Shown here one piece after another: positions 48,526-57,563 of a stretch of 64,000 nucleotides of DNA. The notes below the pieces were generated by a model. The model ran no database searches and was not told the origin of the DNA. It worked only from the letters and a program-made list of their open reading frames with translations. Made by a program: the position numbers and the translations under genes. Source of the DNA: Arthrobacter sp. 131MFCol6.1 (GTDB taxonomy: Bacteria; Actinomycetota; Actinomycetes; Actinomycetales; Micrococcaceae); contig NZ_KB895541.1 of NCBI RefSeq assembly GCF_000374925.1, positions 433,997 to 497,996 on the forward strand, given 5' to 3'. Every line of letters starts with the position of its first letter. Position 1 is the first letter of the stretch.

Positions 48526-49377
48526 ATGGCGGCAAATCAAGACAAAGAGGGCGCTGGCCAGGACCACGCGCATCACCGCGCCATCCCCAACGTGCTCGGA
48601 ACAGTGGAGCAAAGCGTCCTGCAGCGGATTGAGGACTTCAATGATCCGCGCCAGGAATGGCGACGCCTGTTCTCAGAGTTGTACGGCACGTTCCTGCTCG
48701 TGATCGTCGCAGCCGGCGGCGGCATGATGGGCCAGGCGTTCCCCGGTGTCATCAGCCGCACGGCGGCCGTGGTGGCCCCGGGCCTGATGGTGATGGGCAT
48801 CATTTTGTTCATGGGCAAGATCTCCGGCGCGCATCTGAACCCTGCGGTTAGCATTGCGTTCGCGCTCCGCGGTGACTTCCCGTGGCGCCGGGTGCCGGGC
48901 TACATCGTTGTTCAGCTCATCGGAGCGACGCTCGCCTGTCTGCTGCTGCAGGGCGTGATCGGGGTCTCCGCCACCTACGGTTCAAACTATCCGGCGGCGG
49001 GTTACACGGCCGGCGCCGCGTTCCTGATGGAGGCACTGCTGACGATGGTGCTGGTCAGCGTCATCCTGGGAACCGCCTCCGGGGCCCAGAACGTCGGGCT
49101 GTTTGGGGCGTTCGGGGTCGGCGCGTACATTGCCCTGGCAGGCCTGTGGGGCAGCCCCATCTCCGGCACATCGATGAATCCGGCACGAACGTTCGGGCCG
49201 GATCTCGCCGGCGGAAATTTCAGCGACTACTGGGTGTATGTCGCCGGGCCGCTGGTCGGCGCGGCGGCCGCCGTCGGTATCGCGTTCATCCTGCGCGGAG
49301 CGGGCGGCGGGAGGTCGGGCTCGGGAGCGGCGCAGGGTGCCCTCTTCACCGAGGCCGCCGAGGAAGAGAAGCCGTAG
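48526..49377 (+). CDS. Aquaporin / MIP family channel
   Basis: A 283-residue membrane channel with six helices and both pore motifs: HLNPAVS near residue 104 and MNPARTF near residue 217, the latter preceded by SGTS. The residue after the second NPA is Arg, as in water-selective members. A ~45-residue hydrophilic N-terminus precedes the first helix. ATG 48526 has GGAGGCGGAG upstream. The amine oxidase gene follows within 36 bases. Confidence 0.9.
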   Translation: MAANQDKEGAGQDHAHHRAIPNVLGTVEQSVLQRIEDFNDPRQEWRRLFSELYGTFLLVIVAAGGGMMGQAFPGVISRTAAVVAPGLMVMGIILFMGKISGAHLNPAVSIAFALRGDFPWRRVPGYIVVQLIGATLACLLLQGVIGVSATYGSNYPAAGYTAGAAFLMEALLTMVLVSVILGTASGAQNVGLFGAFGVGAYIALAGLWGSPISGTSMNPARTFGPDLAGGNFSDYWVYVAGPLVGAAAAVGIAFILRGAGGGRSGSGAAQGALFTEAAEEEKP

Positions 49378-49413
49378 CGGGCCGTGAACGTGATCTCGGA
49401 GAAGGAGAGCGCC

Positions 49414-51315
49414 GTGAGAAGGTCCGCCCCGTTTCATCCACTGGATCCGCTGAGCGAGGACGAGTTCCGTGCAGCTGCGGCCCTGCTCGCCAGCGCACAG
49501 GGCGTCGCGTTTCCAGCGTGGCGGCTTGCGGCCATCGAGCTGATCGAACCGGAAAAGGCTGCCGTCGTCGCCTTCGAGGCCGATGCGGACGCGCCGACTC
49601 CGGAACGGATCGTCGGCGTGAACTGCTTCGAGCGGTCCTCAAACAAGACCTACCAGGCGCGGCTGTCGCTGACCCGCGGGGTTGTCGTCTCTTTCACCCA
49701 TATCCCTGGCGTTCAGGCGAACATGACCGTCGACGAGTGGGAAGAAGCTGACGCAGCGCTGCGCAGCCACCCGCAGGTGATCGCTGCGCTTGCCAAGCGC
49801 GGCATCACTGATCTGTCCCTGGTCTTCATGGACGTGTGGACCTATGGCCTGTCACTGATCCCGGAGAGGTACCAGGGGCGCCGGATCGGCTGGTCCGATA
49901 CGTGGGTCCGTGCCCGTGCGGGCGCCAACCCCTATGCGGGGCCGGTCAACGGGTTCCACTGTGTCATTGACCTGGCTTCTATGGAGCTGCTGGACATCGA
50001 GGACACTTTTGCGGTCGACCGTCCCGAAATCATGGGCGAATACGTCCCGGCGCTGATCCCGGACCGGCTCCGCGGCGCAAGCACCCGTGAACCGCTGAAG
50101 CCGCTGGACATCGTCCAGTCCGAGGGCGTTTCCTTTCAGATGGACGGCAACAGGATCAGCTGGCAGAACTGGTCCATGCGCATCGGGTTCAACTACCGCG
50201 AAGGCCTGACCATCCACCGGGTCAGCTATCGCGACGGCGGCCGCGAACGGCCAATCGCGAACCGCCTGTCCTTCGCCGAGATGGCCGTTCCCTACCGGGA
50301 TCCCGGTGATGACCACTACAGGCGCACCGCGTTCGACGTCGGCGAATGGGGTCTGGGATTCATGACGACGTCGCTGGAACTGGGCTGCGACTGCCTCGGG
50401 GAAATCCGGTATTTGGATGCCGTCATGCACAATTCTGCGGGGGAGCCCTACACCATCAGGAACGCCATCTGCGTCCACGAGGAGGACGCAGCGGTGTTGT
50501 GGAAGCACATCGACCACGACGGCGGCATGGAAGTACGCCGTATGCGTCGACTGGTGATTTCCTTCCATGTCACCGTGGCCAACTACGAATACCTGGTCTA
50601 CTGGCGCTTCTACCAGGACGGGAACATTGAGTGCGAGGTAAGGGCCACGGGAATCATGGTGGTTAGCCATTTCGGCGAGGGCCAGCAGCATCCGAGCGGA
50701 ACGCTGGTGGACAACCGGACCTACGCACCATTCCACCAGCACTTCCTCGTGGCCCGGCTCGACCTGGACATCGACGGCACGGCAAACACGGTTTACCGTT
50801 CGGAAACCGCGATGGTCCCGATGGGTCCGGACAATCCGTACGGGCTCGCCCTGCATCAAAACAAGACCCCCATCACGACCGAGGGGCACGACGACTATTC
50901 CTGGGAGACCCAGCGGGCCTGGACGGTGACGAACGACAACTCGGTCAACGGACTCGGGACCCCGGTGTCGTACAAGCTGGTGCCCGGCGCAGCTTTCCCG
51001 CCATTCTTTGACCCGGCATCCCCGGTCTTCCAGCGCGCGGAGGTCATTGGGCACACAGTATGGGTGACACCCAATGATGCCAAGGAACGCTGGCCGGCGG
51101 GCGAGTTCGTGAACCAGGGCGCCGGCGGGCTGGGCATGCCCGAGTGGGTGCGGCAGGGGCGGGCCGTGGAAAACACCGACCTCGTCCTTTGGTACGTCTT
51201 CGGCATTCACCACATCCCGCGGCCGGAGGAGTGGCCGGTCATGCCGGTGGACACTGTCGCGTTCTGGCTCAAGCCGGCCGGCTTCTTCGACCGGAACCCG
51301 GCGCTGGACGTATAG
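49414..51315 (+). CDS. Copper-containing primary amine oxidase
   Basis: A 633-residue homodimer-type amine oxidase of the Arthrobacter family. The topaquinone precursor is Tyr391 in VANYEY, copper ligands are His441 and His443 (FHQHF) and a His near 600 (GIHHIPRPEEW), and the catalytic base lies in AFDVGEWG. It oxidises primary amines to aldehyde, ammonia and H2O2. I prefer GTG 49414, six bases after AAGGAGAG, to GTG 49384. It follows an aquaporin gene, which could help H2O2 or ammonia cross the membrane; that link is a guess. Confidence 0.92.
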   Translation: MRRSAPFHPLDPLSEDEFRAAAALLASAQGVAFPAWRLAAIELIEPEKAAVVAFEADADAPTPERIVGVNCFERSSNKTYQARLSLTRGVVVSFTHIPGVQANMTVDEWEEADAALRSHPQVIAALAKRGITDLSLVFMDVWTYGLSLIPERYQGRRIGWSDTWVRARAGANPYAGPVNGFHCVIDLASMELLDIEDTFAVDRPEIMGEYVPALIPDRLRGASTREPLKPLDIVQSEGVSFQMDGNRISWQNWSMRIGFNYREGLTIHRVSYRDGGRERPIANRLSFAEMAVPYRDPGDDHYRRTAFDVGEWGLGFMTTSLELGCDCLGEIRYLDAVMHNSAGEPYTIRNAICVHEEDAAVLWKHIDHDGGMEVRRMRRLVISFHVTVANYEYLVYWRFYQDGNIECEVRATGIMVVSHFGEGQQHPSGTLVDNRTYAPFHQHFLVARLDLDIDGTANTVYRSETAMVPMGPDNPYGLALHQNKTPITTEGHDDYSWETQRAWTVTNDNSVNGLGTPVSYKLVPGAAFPPFFDPASPVFQRAEVIGHTVWVTPNDAKERWPAGEFVNQGAGGLGMPEWVRQGRAVENTDLVLWYVFGIHHIPRPEEWPVMPVDTVAFWLKPAGFFDRNPALDV

Positions 51316-51405
51316 GCGGCCCCGGCCAGTTCCGCCAGAGGCACGTCACTCCAGTAGATTTGGCGGAGTCGAGGCAGCATTTGGACCGAAGAACAGGGGA
51401 TACGT

Positions 51406-52617
51406 GTGAGCAGGCTGAGCGGAAGATCGGACGGAACCGTTGCAGATACGCCGGCAACGTCCCTCACGGCGCCGGCGTATCCGCAACTGCGGCTCAACAG
51501 CGCTGCGCTCGAGAACAACATCGGCATAATGGCGGCGTGGTGCCTGGAGCGGGGCGTCGAGCTCGCTCCTCATGTCAAGACGACGATGTCGGCACCGATC
51601 ATCGAGCGGCAGCTGGCTGCCGGCGCGGTCGGCGTCACCGTCGCCACCGTGGATCAAGTCGCCTCGGCACTGCGCTGGGGTCATCAGCACGTCCTCGTCG
51701 CCAACGAGATTGTCGACCGGTTCGGACTGACTCGTGTCCGTGCCTGGCTTCAAGAGGATCCTGCCCGGGAAATCCGCTGCTTCGTCGATTCGGAAGCGGG
51801 CGTGAAGGTGGCGGCCGAGGCCTTCGAAGGCGCGGCGGCCGACCTGGAGGTGCTGATCGACGTCGGAACCCCCGGCGGGCGCACCGGCATCCGCAGCCTG
51901 CCCGAGGGGCTGCGCCTGGCCGGGCTGGTCCGTGCCACGCCGGGACTGAGGCTGGTGGGTGTTGCCGGGTACGAAGGTGTCGCGCCGAACAGCCGCTCTG
52001 AGGATACAATCGCAGCGGTTGACCGGCACTGCCGGCTGGTGCGGGACGTCTATCTGGAAGCGGCGGAGTTCTTTGAGACCGCCACTCCCATCTACTCCAT
52101 GGGTGGGTCTGCGTTCCCGGACCGCGTGGTGGAGTTCCTTCCCGGCCGCGGCCAGGTGCCCGGGACGCGGACGCTCCTCCGCTCAGGGTGCTACGTCACC
52201 CACGACCACGGCACCTATGCCGCCGTCAGCCCCGTTCCGGGACTCATTCCTGCGCTGTCCGTTCGCGCGATGGTCCTGTCCACCCCCGAAGACGGGATGG
52301 CCGTCGTCGGTGCCGGCAAACGGGACCTTCCCTACGACGCCGGACTGCCCAACGTCCTCTCGGTCCGGACCGCGGAGGGAGCCCTCAAGCCCGGCGCAAC
52401 CGCAGCAGTGCGCAATCTCTTCGACCATCACGCGGTGCTCACCGGGGTGACCGGTTTGGATGTCACCGACACGGTGGACTTCGGGATATCCCATCCCTGT
52501 TCCGCGTTTGACCGCTGGCCCGACTACGTCCTCACGGACGCGGAGGGACAGGACACGGACGTGTGGCAGACCGACTTCCGCCGGTCCTCCCTGGCCCCTG
52601 GCTTCGGCACGTCCTGA
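51406..52617 (+). CDS. PLP-dependent D-threonine aldolase/amino-acid deaminase-like protein
   Basis: A 403-residue fold-type III (alanine racemase-like) PLP enzyme of the DSD1/D-threonine aldolase group. The PLP lysine is Lys58 in HVKTTMSAP, barrel strands are GVTVATVDQVASAL, EVLIDVGTPGGRTG and PIYSMGGSAF, and the metal site is His363 and Cys365 (GISHPCSAFD). It likely cleaves or deaminates D-3-hydroxy amino acids with a divalent metal. GTG 51406 is its start. The upstream amine oxidase gene ends 90 bases away. Confidence 0.87.
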   Translation: MSRLSGRSDGTVADTPATSLTAPAYPQLRLNSAALENNIGIMAAWCLERGVELAPHVKTTMSAPIIERQLAAGAVGVTVATVDQVASALRWGHQHVLVANEIVDRFGLTRVRAWLQEDPAREIRCFVDSEAGVKVAAEAFEGAAADLEVLIDVGTPGGRTGIRSLPEGLRLAGLVRATPGLRLVGVAGYEGVAPNSRSEDTIAAVDRHCRLVRDVYLEAAEFFETATPIYSMGGSAFPDRVVEFLPGRGQVPGTRTLLRSGCYVTHDHGTYAAVSPVPGLIPALSVRAMVLSTPEDGMAVVGAGKRDLPYDAGLPNVLSVRTAEGALKPGATAAVRNLFDHHAVLTGVTGLDVTDTVDFGISHPCSAFDRWPDYVLTDAEGQDTDVWQTDFRRSSLAPGFGTS

Positions 52618-52620
52618 CGA

Positions 52621-52905
52621 TCAGTCCTTGAGCTGCCTGGTCAGCACTTCGAATTCCTCCACGCCCAGGATTTGCATGTGCTGCTCGGCGCTGGTCTCGG
52701 TGCGGATCTTGGCTGCGGCCTCCTGGCTGCCGACGAGGGCCTGCTCATCCTCCCACAGCGTGATCGACAGTGACTTCTTGTCCTTCCCCAGCAGGTAATA
52801 GATGCCCAGGCATCCCGGAAGCTGGAGCACCCGGTTGACGGTGTCCTCTAATGGTGCCCCCGAGCTGTCCGGGCCGGGCTGGTAGGTGCTGACGCGAGCG
52901 AACAT
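52621..52905 (-). CDS. Antibiotic biosynthesis monooxygenase (ABM)-like protein
   Basis: A 94-residue dimeric ferredoxin-fold protein: FARVSTYQPG, LPGCLGIYYLLGKDKKSLSITLWEDEQAL and a final VEEFEVLTRQL strand (read in parts). ATG 52905 has AGGAGG at seven bases; an ATG at 52911 abuts that site and is unlikely. The family degrades or modifies small aromatics or heme; function not assigned. It converges on the aldolase gene. Confidence 0.75.
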   Translation of the reverse strand: MFARVSTYQPGPDSSGAPLEDTVNRVLQLPGCLGIYYLLGKDKKSLSITLWEDEQALVGSQEAAAKIRTETSAEQHMQILGVEEFEVLTRQLKD

Positions 52906-53393
52906 TTCCATCCTCCTGGATCCGAGAGAGCCGGAGCGCGTGCCGCTCAGGCCCTTGAACGGGGGACCGGCCCTCCACTGTGGGCGGCCCTGGCGGGCGG
53001 TGGCCCGCGCTCCTCCCACCAGTAAGGACCCGGGGGCACAGAAGCACAAGGCTCCTGTGCTGGTATACCGCCCTAGTCCGCCGGGTGCCCCGGTGACGGC
53101 GACGACGGCATCCTGGTCGATGCTCAGCACCGGGCTTGCTGAACCTCGGCCAGGAGATGGCAAGGGATTCCGCTACGGAACCGGACGCGTGACGCGGAGA
53201 AGGTCCGGCGCTGCGGGTATACCCGTAGTGCCGGACCTTTTGCATGGCACCGGCCCGAATTCGTAGCGAAAACCTAGCGAAAACGGGCAACCGGGGCACT
53301 GAAGGTGTGTTCCGGTGGCGTCCAGCCGGAGCCAGGCTCAGATGCCGGGGTCAGCCAGCAGCCATCAAGTTATAGGCCCGGCCGGTGCCAGGA
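52906..53393. other. 488-base region without a clear gene, with a long palindrome
   Basis: No frame here has coding character. At 53201-53238 is a near-perfect 38-base palindrome: AGGTCCGGC pairs with GCCGGACCT, and the centre CGGGTATACCCG is self-complementary; TTTT follows on the plus strand. A related GGTATACC is at ~53062. These may be operator or terminator elements; the palindrome has no gene directly upstream on the plus strand. Confidence 0.5.
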
Positions 53394-54074
53394 TCATGAA
53401 GCAGGACCGGCCGCGGTGTTGTCGGAGTGCGTGCATCGCATCTGTTCCGCGGCCCGTGCCCGCGCGTTCTCGACGTCGTTGGCGCTTTCGAGGTCACCGC
53501 GGTCACGCAGCCCGGCCACCACACCGTCAACATCGGCGTCGGGCCGGTTCTGGCTGAGTTTGTGCTTCGCCTCGATCCGCGTGATGAGAAGCTCGACGCC
53601 GACGATCGCGCGCAGCTGGCCGGCAATGTAGCGCTCCGGGGCATCCTCGACGGTCCAGGGCCGTTCGGAGCCGGCCTCGTTGTGGTTGCTCAGCCGCCTC
53701 ACATGGCTGGCGAGCCAGGCGGGATCGTCGTGGATGACCAGGGTGCCGTATACGTGGGCCGTGGAGTAGTTCCAGGTCGGCACCACGCGTCCGTGCTCTG
53801 CCTTGGACGCGTACCACCGCGGCGAGATGTAGGCGTCCGCGCCCTGGATGATGGCGAGCGATTCGCCGAGGGCGGGTTCAGACCATTGGGGGTTGTTGCG
53901 GGCCAGGTGCCCGTGCAGCGCGCCGTGTTCACCGGCGGCGGGCTCGAAGACGAAGGGCAGCAGCGTGGCAAGCATGCCGTTCGCGGTGGCGGTGACCAGG
54001 TTGGCCGCGGACGGCCGTGTGAGCAGATGGCGGACAGAATCGGGGGTGGCGGCGAAATGTGCGGGGATGTACAC
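53394..54074 (-). CDS. PaiB-like FMN-binding negative transcriptional regulator
   Basis: A 226-residue protein of the PaiB/FMN-binding split-barrel family: MYIPAHFAATPDSVRHLL at the start, HGHLARNNPQW, YISPRWYASK with the conserved Trp-Tyr, VPTWNYSTAHVYG and a late EAKHKLSQNR. The family is linked to sporulation and degradative enzyme control in Bacillus, but the molecular role is uncertain. GTG 54074 follows GGAAG. It lies downstream of the EamA gene on the same strand with 61 bases between. Confidence 0.9.
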   Translation of the reverse strand: MYIPAHFAATPDSVRHLLTRPSAANLVTATANGMLATLLPFVFEPAAGEHGALHGHLARNNPQWSEPALGESLAIIQGADAYISPRWYASKAEHGRVVPTWNYSTAHVYGTLVIHDDPAWLASHVRRLSNHNEAGSERPWTVEDAPERYIAGQLRAIVGVELLITRIEAKHKLSQNRPDADVDGVVAGLRDRGDLESANDVENARARAAEQMRCTHSDNTAAGPAS

Positions 54075-54135
54075 GGAACTTCCATTCGGATCGTGGATTG
54101 GTCTTGGGGCTGGGCGCCTTCGGGGGCGGGGCAGG

Positions 54136-55134
54136 TCAGCCGGGTTGTTTCACTTTCTCGGTGTCGTCCTTCGCGTTGTCCTTCACTTCCGCTATGTTTC
54201 CCGCCGTCGTCCTCGCCGCACTTGGCCGGTACCGGACGGCCAGTCCGGCGCAGAGAATAACCGCGGTGCCGCCGATGATGGTCGCCCAGGTCAAGTCTTC
54301 GCCCAGTATGAGGGCGGCCCAGCCGATGCTCAAGACTGGCTGGACGAGCTGGATCTGGCTGACCTGCGCCATGGGACCGATGGCCAGGCCGCGGTACCAG
54401 GCGAAGAAGCCGAAAAACATGCTCACCACGCCCAGGTACGCGAAGGCCGCCCACTGCGCGGGAGTAGCGGAAGGAGGCTGGCTGGCCACGGAGAACGCCG
54501 CTATGGCCACCATGAGCGGAGAGGCGAGAACGAGGGCCCAGGAGACGGTCTGCCACGAGCCGAGTTCGCGGGCCAGCAGGCCGCCCTCGGCGTAGCCGAT
54601 CGCAGCGGACACGACGGCGCCGAACAGCAGCAGGTCGGCCAGCTGCAGGTCTCCGGTGCCGCCGGACTGCGCGGCGGCGAAACCGAATGCAGCAACCGCG
54701 CCGGCGCCGGTGATTATCCAGAAAGTCTTGGGCGGCCGTTCGTGGCCGCGGATCACCGCCATTGTTGCGGTCGCCGCGGGGAGCAGAGCAATAACAACCG
54801 CGCCGTGGCTGGCGGGAACGGAGGTGAGGGCGAAAGAGGTCAGCAGCGGGAATCCGACCACCACTCCGCCGGCGACCACTGCAACGCGCGCCCACTGGAC
54901 GCCCCGGGGCAGGCGCTGCCGGGTCAAAGCGAGGGCGAACGCGGCGAGAACGGTCGCCACAACAGCCCGGCCCGATCCAATGAACAAAGGAGACAACCCC
55001 GCAACCGCCACCCGGGTGAACGGCAGCGTGAAGGAAAAGGCGGCGACGCCGACCAATCCCCACCACAGTCCGGTGGCCGGCCGGGACGATAACGGGTGAT
55101 CAATTTGCAGAGTAGCGCTACTATTGTATCTCAT
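54136..55134 (-). CDS. EamA/DMT family transporter
   Basis: A 332-residue drug/metabolite transporter with ten helices in two EamA repeats (GLVGVAAFSFTLPFTRVAVAGLSP; SAAIGYAEGGLLARELG; FFGFFAWYRGLAIGPMAQVSQIQL, in parts). It probably exports amino acids or related metabolites. The ATG at 55134 sits inside the same CATG as the divergent MocR start, so the message is leaderless or nearly so. The last ~30 residues are charged. The divergent MocR regulator is the likely controller. Confidence 0.88.
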   Translation of the reverse strand: MRYNSSATLQIDHPLSSRPATGLWWGLVGVAAFSFTLPFTRVAVAGLSPLFIGSGRAVVATVLAAFALALTRQRLPRGVQWARVAVVAGGVVVGFPLLTSFALTSVPASHGAVVIALLPAATATMAVIRGHERPPKTFWIITGAGAVAAFGFAAAQSGGTGDLQLADLLLFGAVVSAAIGYAEGGLLARELGSWQTVSWALVLASPLMVAIAAFSVASQPPSATPAQWAAFAYLGVVSMFFGFFAWYRGLAIGPMAQVSQIQLVQPVLSIGWAALILGEDLTWATIIGGTAVILCAGLAVRYRPSAARTTAGNIAEVKDNAKDDTEKVKQPG

Positions 55135-55148
55135 GTCCTACGATAGCA
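55111..55148. promoter_or_regulatory. Shared operator/promoter of the divergent EamA and MocR genes
   Basis: AGTAGCGCTACT (55111-55122) is a perfect 12-base palindrome. CTACTATTGTA (55119) and CTACGATAGCA (55138) form a direct repeat 19 bases apart, the spacing style of MocR/PdxR sites. TACTAT (55119-55124), eight bases before ATG 55133, could be the -10 of a leaderless rightward message. Confidence 0.55.
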
Positions 55149-56548
55149 CTTCACTCATGGCGGCGAAGCTCCGGGAATGGATTGCCGCCGCCGCGCCGGG
55201 CGCCCGGCTGCCTTCCACCCGGTCCCTGGTCGCCGAGTACCAGGCCAGTCCCGTGACCGTGCAAAAGGTCCTGCGGACCCTCTCCGCGCAAGGGCTGATC
55301 GAGAGCCGCCCCGGCGTCGGGACGTTCGTACGGGCCGTTCGGACAGCCCGGCCGGCGGACTACGGCTGGCAGACGGCGGCGCTGGGATCGCCTCGGGCGC
55401 CCCTCCGCCCCGTCTCCACTGCAATGCGCAGCGCCCCGAACGACGTCATCGCCTTCCATTCAGGCTATCCGGACCGGGAACTGCTGCCCGAGCGGCTGGT
55501 GAGGGCGGCCCTGGCCCGGGCTGCCCGGGGTGAGGCTGCCCTGTCACGTCCGCCTGCCGCGGGCCTGCCCGACCTGCAGTCCTGGTTCGCGCACGAGCTC
55601 CGGGCTTCCACGCCGGCCGGCGTCACCCCGCCAACGCCGCGCGACGTGATCGTGCTCCCGGGGAGCCAGGGCGGGCTCAGTTCCGTGTTCCGGGCGCTGG
55701 TCGGCAGCGGGCAGCCGCTGCTGGTGGAATCCCCGACCTACTGGGGGGCGATCCAGGCCGCGGCGCAGTCCGGGGTCCGGGTTGTTCCGGTACCCAGCGG
55801 TCCCGAAGGCCCGGACCCCGAGGACCTGGCCCGCGCCTTTGACGAGACGGGCGCGCGGCTGTTCTACGCGCAGCCGAACTATGCGAATCCCACCGGCGCG
55901 CAATGGCCCGCCCGCCGGCGCGAGCAGGTGCTCGACGTGGTGCGCGAATACGGTGCGTTCCTGGTGGAGGATGACTGGGCCCATGATTTCGGCATCACCA
56001 CCGAGTCCGTGCCCGTTGCCAGCCTCGACGATTCCGGCCATGTCGTCTATCTCCGCTCGCTGACCAAGAGCGTGTCCCCGGCCATCCGCATTGCCGCGGT
56101 GATCGCCCGCGGCCCGGCACGTGATCGCATCCTGGCCGACCGGGGCGCCGAGTCCATGTATGTCAGCGGCGTGCTCCAGGCGGCCGCCCTCGACGTCGTG
56201 ACGCAGCCGGGATGGCAGACGCACCTGCGCGGACTGCGGCTGCAACTCCAGTCCCGCCGTGATCTCATGCTCAGCAGCCTGCGGGAACTTGCCCCGCTGG
56301 CCCACGTTGAGCACGTGCCCACGGGCGGGCTCAATCTCTGGGCCCGCCTTCCTGACGGAACCGACGTCGACCAGTTCGTCGGGGACTGCGAGGCCGCGGG
56401 GGTCATCATCGCGGCCGGTACCGAGTGGTTCCCGGCCGAACCCGCCGGACCGTTCATTCGACTGAACTTCGCCGGACCCAATCCGGGTGCTTTCCGGGAA
56501 GGCGCGCGGATCCTCGGCCAGGTGCTCGAACGCACCGCCGGGCAGTAG
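55133..56548 (+). CDS. MocR-type GntR/aminotransferase transcriptional regulator
   Basis: A 471-residue protein. The N-terminal GntR winged helix (GARLPSTRSLVAEYQASPVTVQKVLRTLSAQGLIESRPGVGTFV, in parts) joins a fold-type I aminotransferase domain, with NYANPTGAQWP and the PLP-lysine region SLTKSVSPAIRIA. Such proteins sense an amino acid or PLP and control an adjacent transport or PLP gene. ATG 55133 overlaps the divergent EamA start in CATG, so it probably controls that exporter. Confidence 0.9.
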   Translation: MSYDSTSLMAAKLREWIAAAAPGARLPSTRSLVAEYQASPVTVQKVLRTLSAQGLIESRPGVGTFVRAVRTARPADYGWQTAALGSPRAPLRPVSTAMRSAPNDVIAFHSGYPDRELLPERLVRAALARAARGEAALSRPPAAGLPDLQSWFAHELRASTPAGVTPPTPRDVIVLPGSQGGLSSVFRALVGSGQPLLVESPTYWGAIQAAAQSGVRVVPVPSGPEGPDPEDLARAFDETGARLFYAQPNYANPTGAQWPARRREQVLDVVREYGAFLVEDDWAHDFGITTESVPVASLDDSGHVVYLRSLTKSVSPAIRIAAVIARGPARDRILADRGAESMYVSGVLQAAALDVVTQPGWQTHLRGLRLQLQSRRDLMLSSLRELAPLAHVEHVPTGGLNLWARLPDGTDVDQFVGDCEAAGVIIAAGTEWFPAEPAGPFIRLNFAGPNPGAFREGARILGQVLERTAGQ

Positions 56549-56563
56549 GCGGCCGCTGCTGCC

Positions 56564-56968
56564 CTAAGCCGGGGCGAGCAGCGCCTGGGGTGCAGCGAGC
56601 GTCACGAGGCCCTCCACGGCCCGGGCAAGCCCGGCGTCGAGCGTTACAAGGGCGTCTGCCTGAAGCCGGGCCAGGGCCACGTATTCGGCGTCGAAGGTGT
56701 CATCCCAGCCAAGTTGCTCGGCGAGGCTCCACGCGTGGCGTTGCAGGACGCGGTCGCCGAGGAGCCGGATGCGAAGGCCCCGGACGTAGTCGAGCTGACG
56801 ACCGGCATCGGCCTGCGTCACGTCGCCGCGCCGGACTGACTGGTACAGGAGCGCAAGCACCTGCGAGCGAAGGAGCGTCGGCGCCACCAGCTGGTGCTCA
56901 TCTGCAACCGCCGCCCCGTCCCGGGCGAGAAGAAGGGCCACGTCCGGGCCAATCACGAATCGGGTCAT
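56564..56968 (-). CDS. PIN-domain protein (VapC-like), with altered active site and no antitoxin
   Basis: A 134-residue PIN-fold protein: first acidic residue Asp9 (VIGPDVALLL), second-helix motif LLRSQVLALLYQ, then TFDAEYVALARL and LVTLDAGLAR with the last two aspartates. The canonical Glu in the LLRSEV motif is Gln36 here, so metal-dependent RNase activity may be lost. No antitoxin-like gene is adjacent; upstream on the same strand is ynfA. It may be a relic or a neutralised toxin. Confidence 0.8.
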   Translation of the reverse strand: MTRFVIGPDVALLLARDGAAVADEHQLVAPTLLRSQVLALLYQSVRRGDVTQADAGRQLDYVRGLRIRLLGDRVLQRHAWSLAEQLGWDDTFDAEYVALARLQADALVTLDAGLARAVEGLVTLAAPQALLAPA

Positions 56969-57001
56969 GGTTTCTGGATCCTTTCCTTGGTGCAGCAGCG
57001 G

Positions 57002-57340
57002 TCATCCGGCCTCGCGGGGCGCGAACATGATGACGGCGACCCCGAGCAGGCAGATCACCGAACCCAGGACGTCCCACCGGTCAGGCCGGAAGCCGTCGAA
57101 GATCATGCCCCAGGCGAGGGAGCCGGCCACGAAAACGCCGCCGTACGCGGCGAGAATACGCCCGAAATGAGCGTCCGGCTGCAGCGTCGCGGCGAAACCG
57201 TAGATGCCCAGCGCCACGACCCCCAGCCCGGCCCACCACCAGGCCCGGCCCTCGCGGACGGACTGCCAGACGAGCCACGCCCCACCGATTTCAGCAACGG
57301 CGGCGAGGACGAACAACAGGATAGTTTTCGGGATAGTCAC
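57002..57340 (-). CDS. ynfA: YnfA family small membrane protein (UPF0060)
   Basis: A 112-residue protein with four helices ([71 protein letters not shown]) and the conserved EIGG and YGG segments. It resembles small multidrug exporters, and related proteins have been linked to drug efflux. Its start is 223 bases from the fusion gene at 57.6 kb, and a MarR-like palindrome lies between. Confidence 0.92.
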   Translation of the reverse strand: MTIPKTILLFVLAAVAEIGGAWLVWQSVREGRAWWWAGLGVVALGIYGFAATLQPDAHFGRILAAYGGVFVAGSLAWGMIFDGFRPDRWDVLGSVICLLGVAVIMFAPREAG

Positions 57341-57448
57341 GCCCTCATGATGGCACCGCCCCGCGGCCTCTCCACGCGGGTGGGCGCCGACTCGCCTGCC
57401 CGGCCGTCATGCGGGGTCATCGCTTGCATGCCAGCCGCCCGGCCGATA

Positions 57449-57464
57449 ACTTTAAGCTTCAAGT
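57449..57464. promoter_or_regulatory. MarR-like operator upstream of the fusion gene
   Basis: ACTTTAAGCTTCAAGT is a 16-base palindrome with a single T/C asymmetry. The same motif recurs at 59499-59514. It lies 100 bases before the start at 57564 and 109 bases upstream of ynfA. Confidence 0.65.
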
Positions 57465-57563
57465 AAACGTGGCCGGCAAGGCCGCGTGACTCGTTGCCGC
57501 CTTGCCGGGGGATTCCGCGCCGGCCAACGCCTGCACTTGTTGCCCAATACCTGAGGACCCGAG

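Noticed and set aside
52886..53266. 126-codon plus-strand frame in the gene-poor region
   Set aside because: It starts inside the ABM-like gene on the other strand, is rich in Pro/Arg/Gly, and has no ribosome site.
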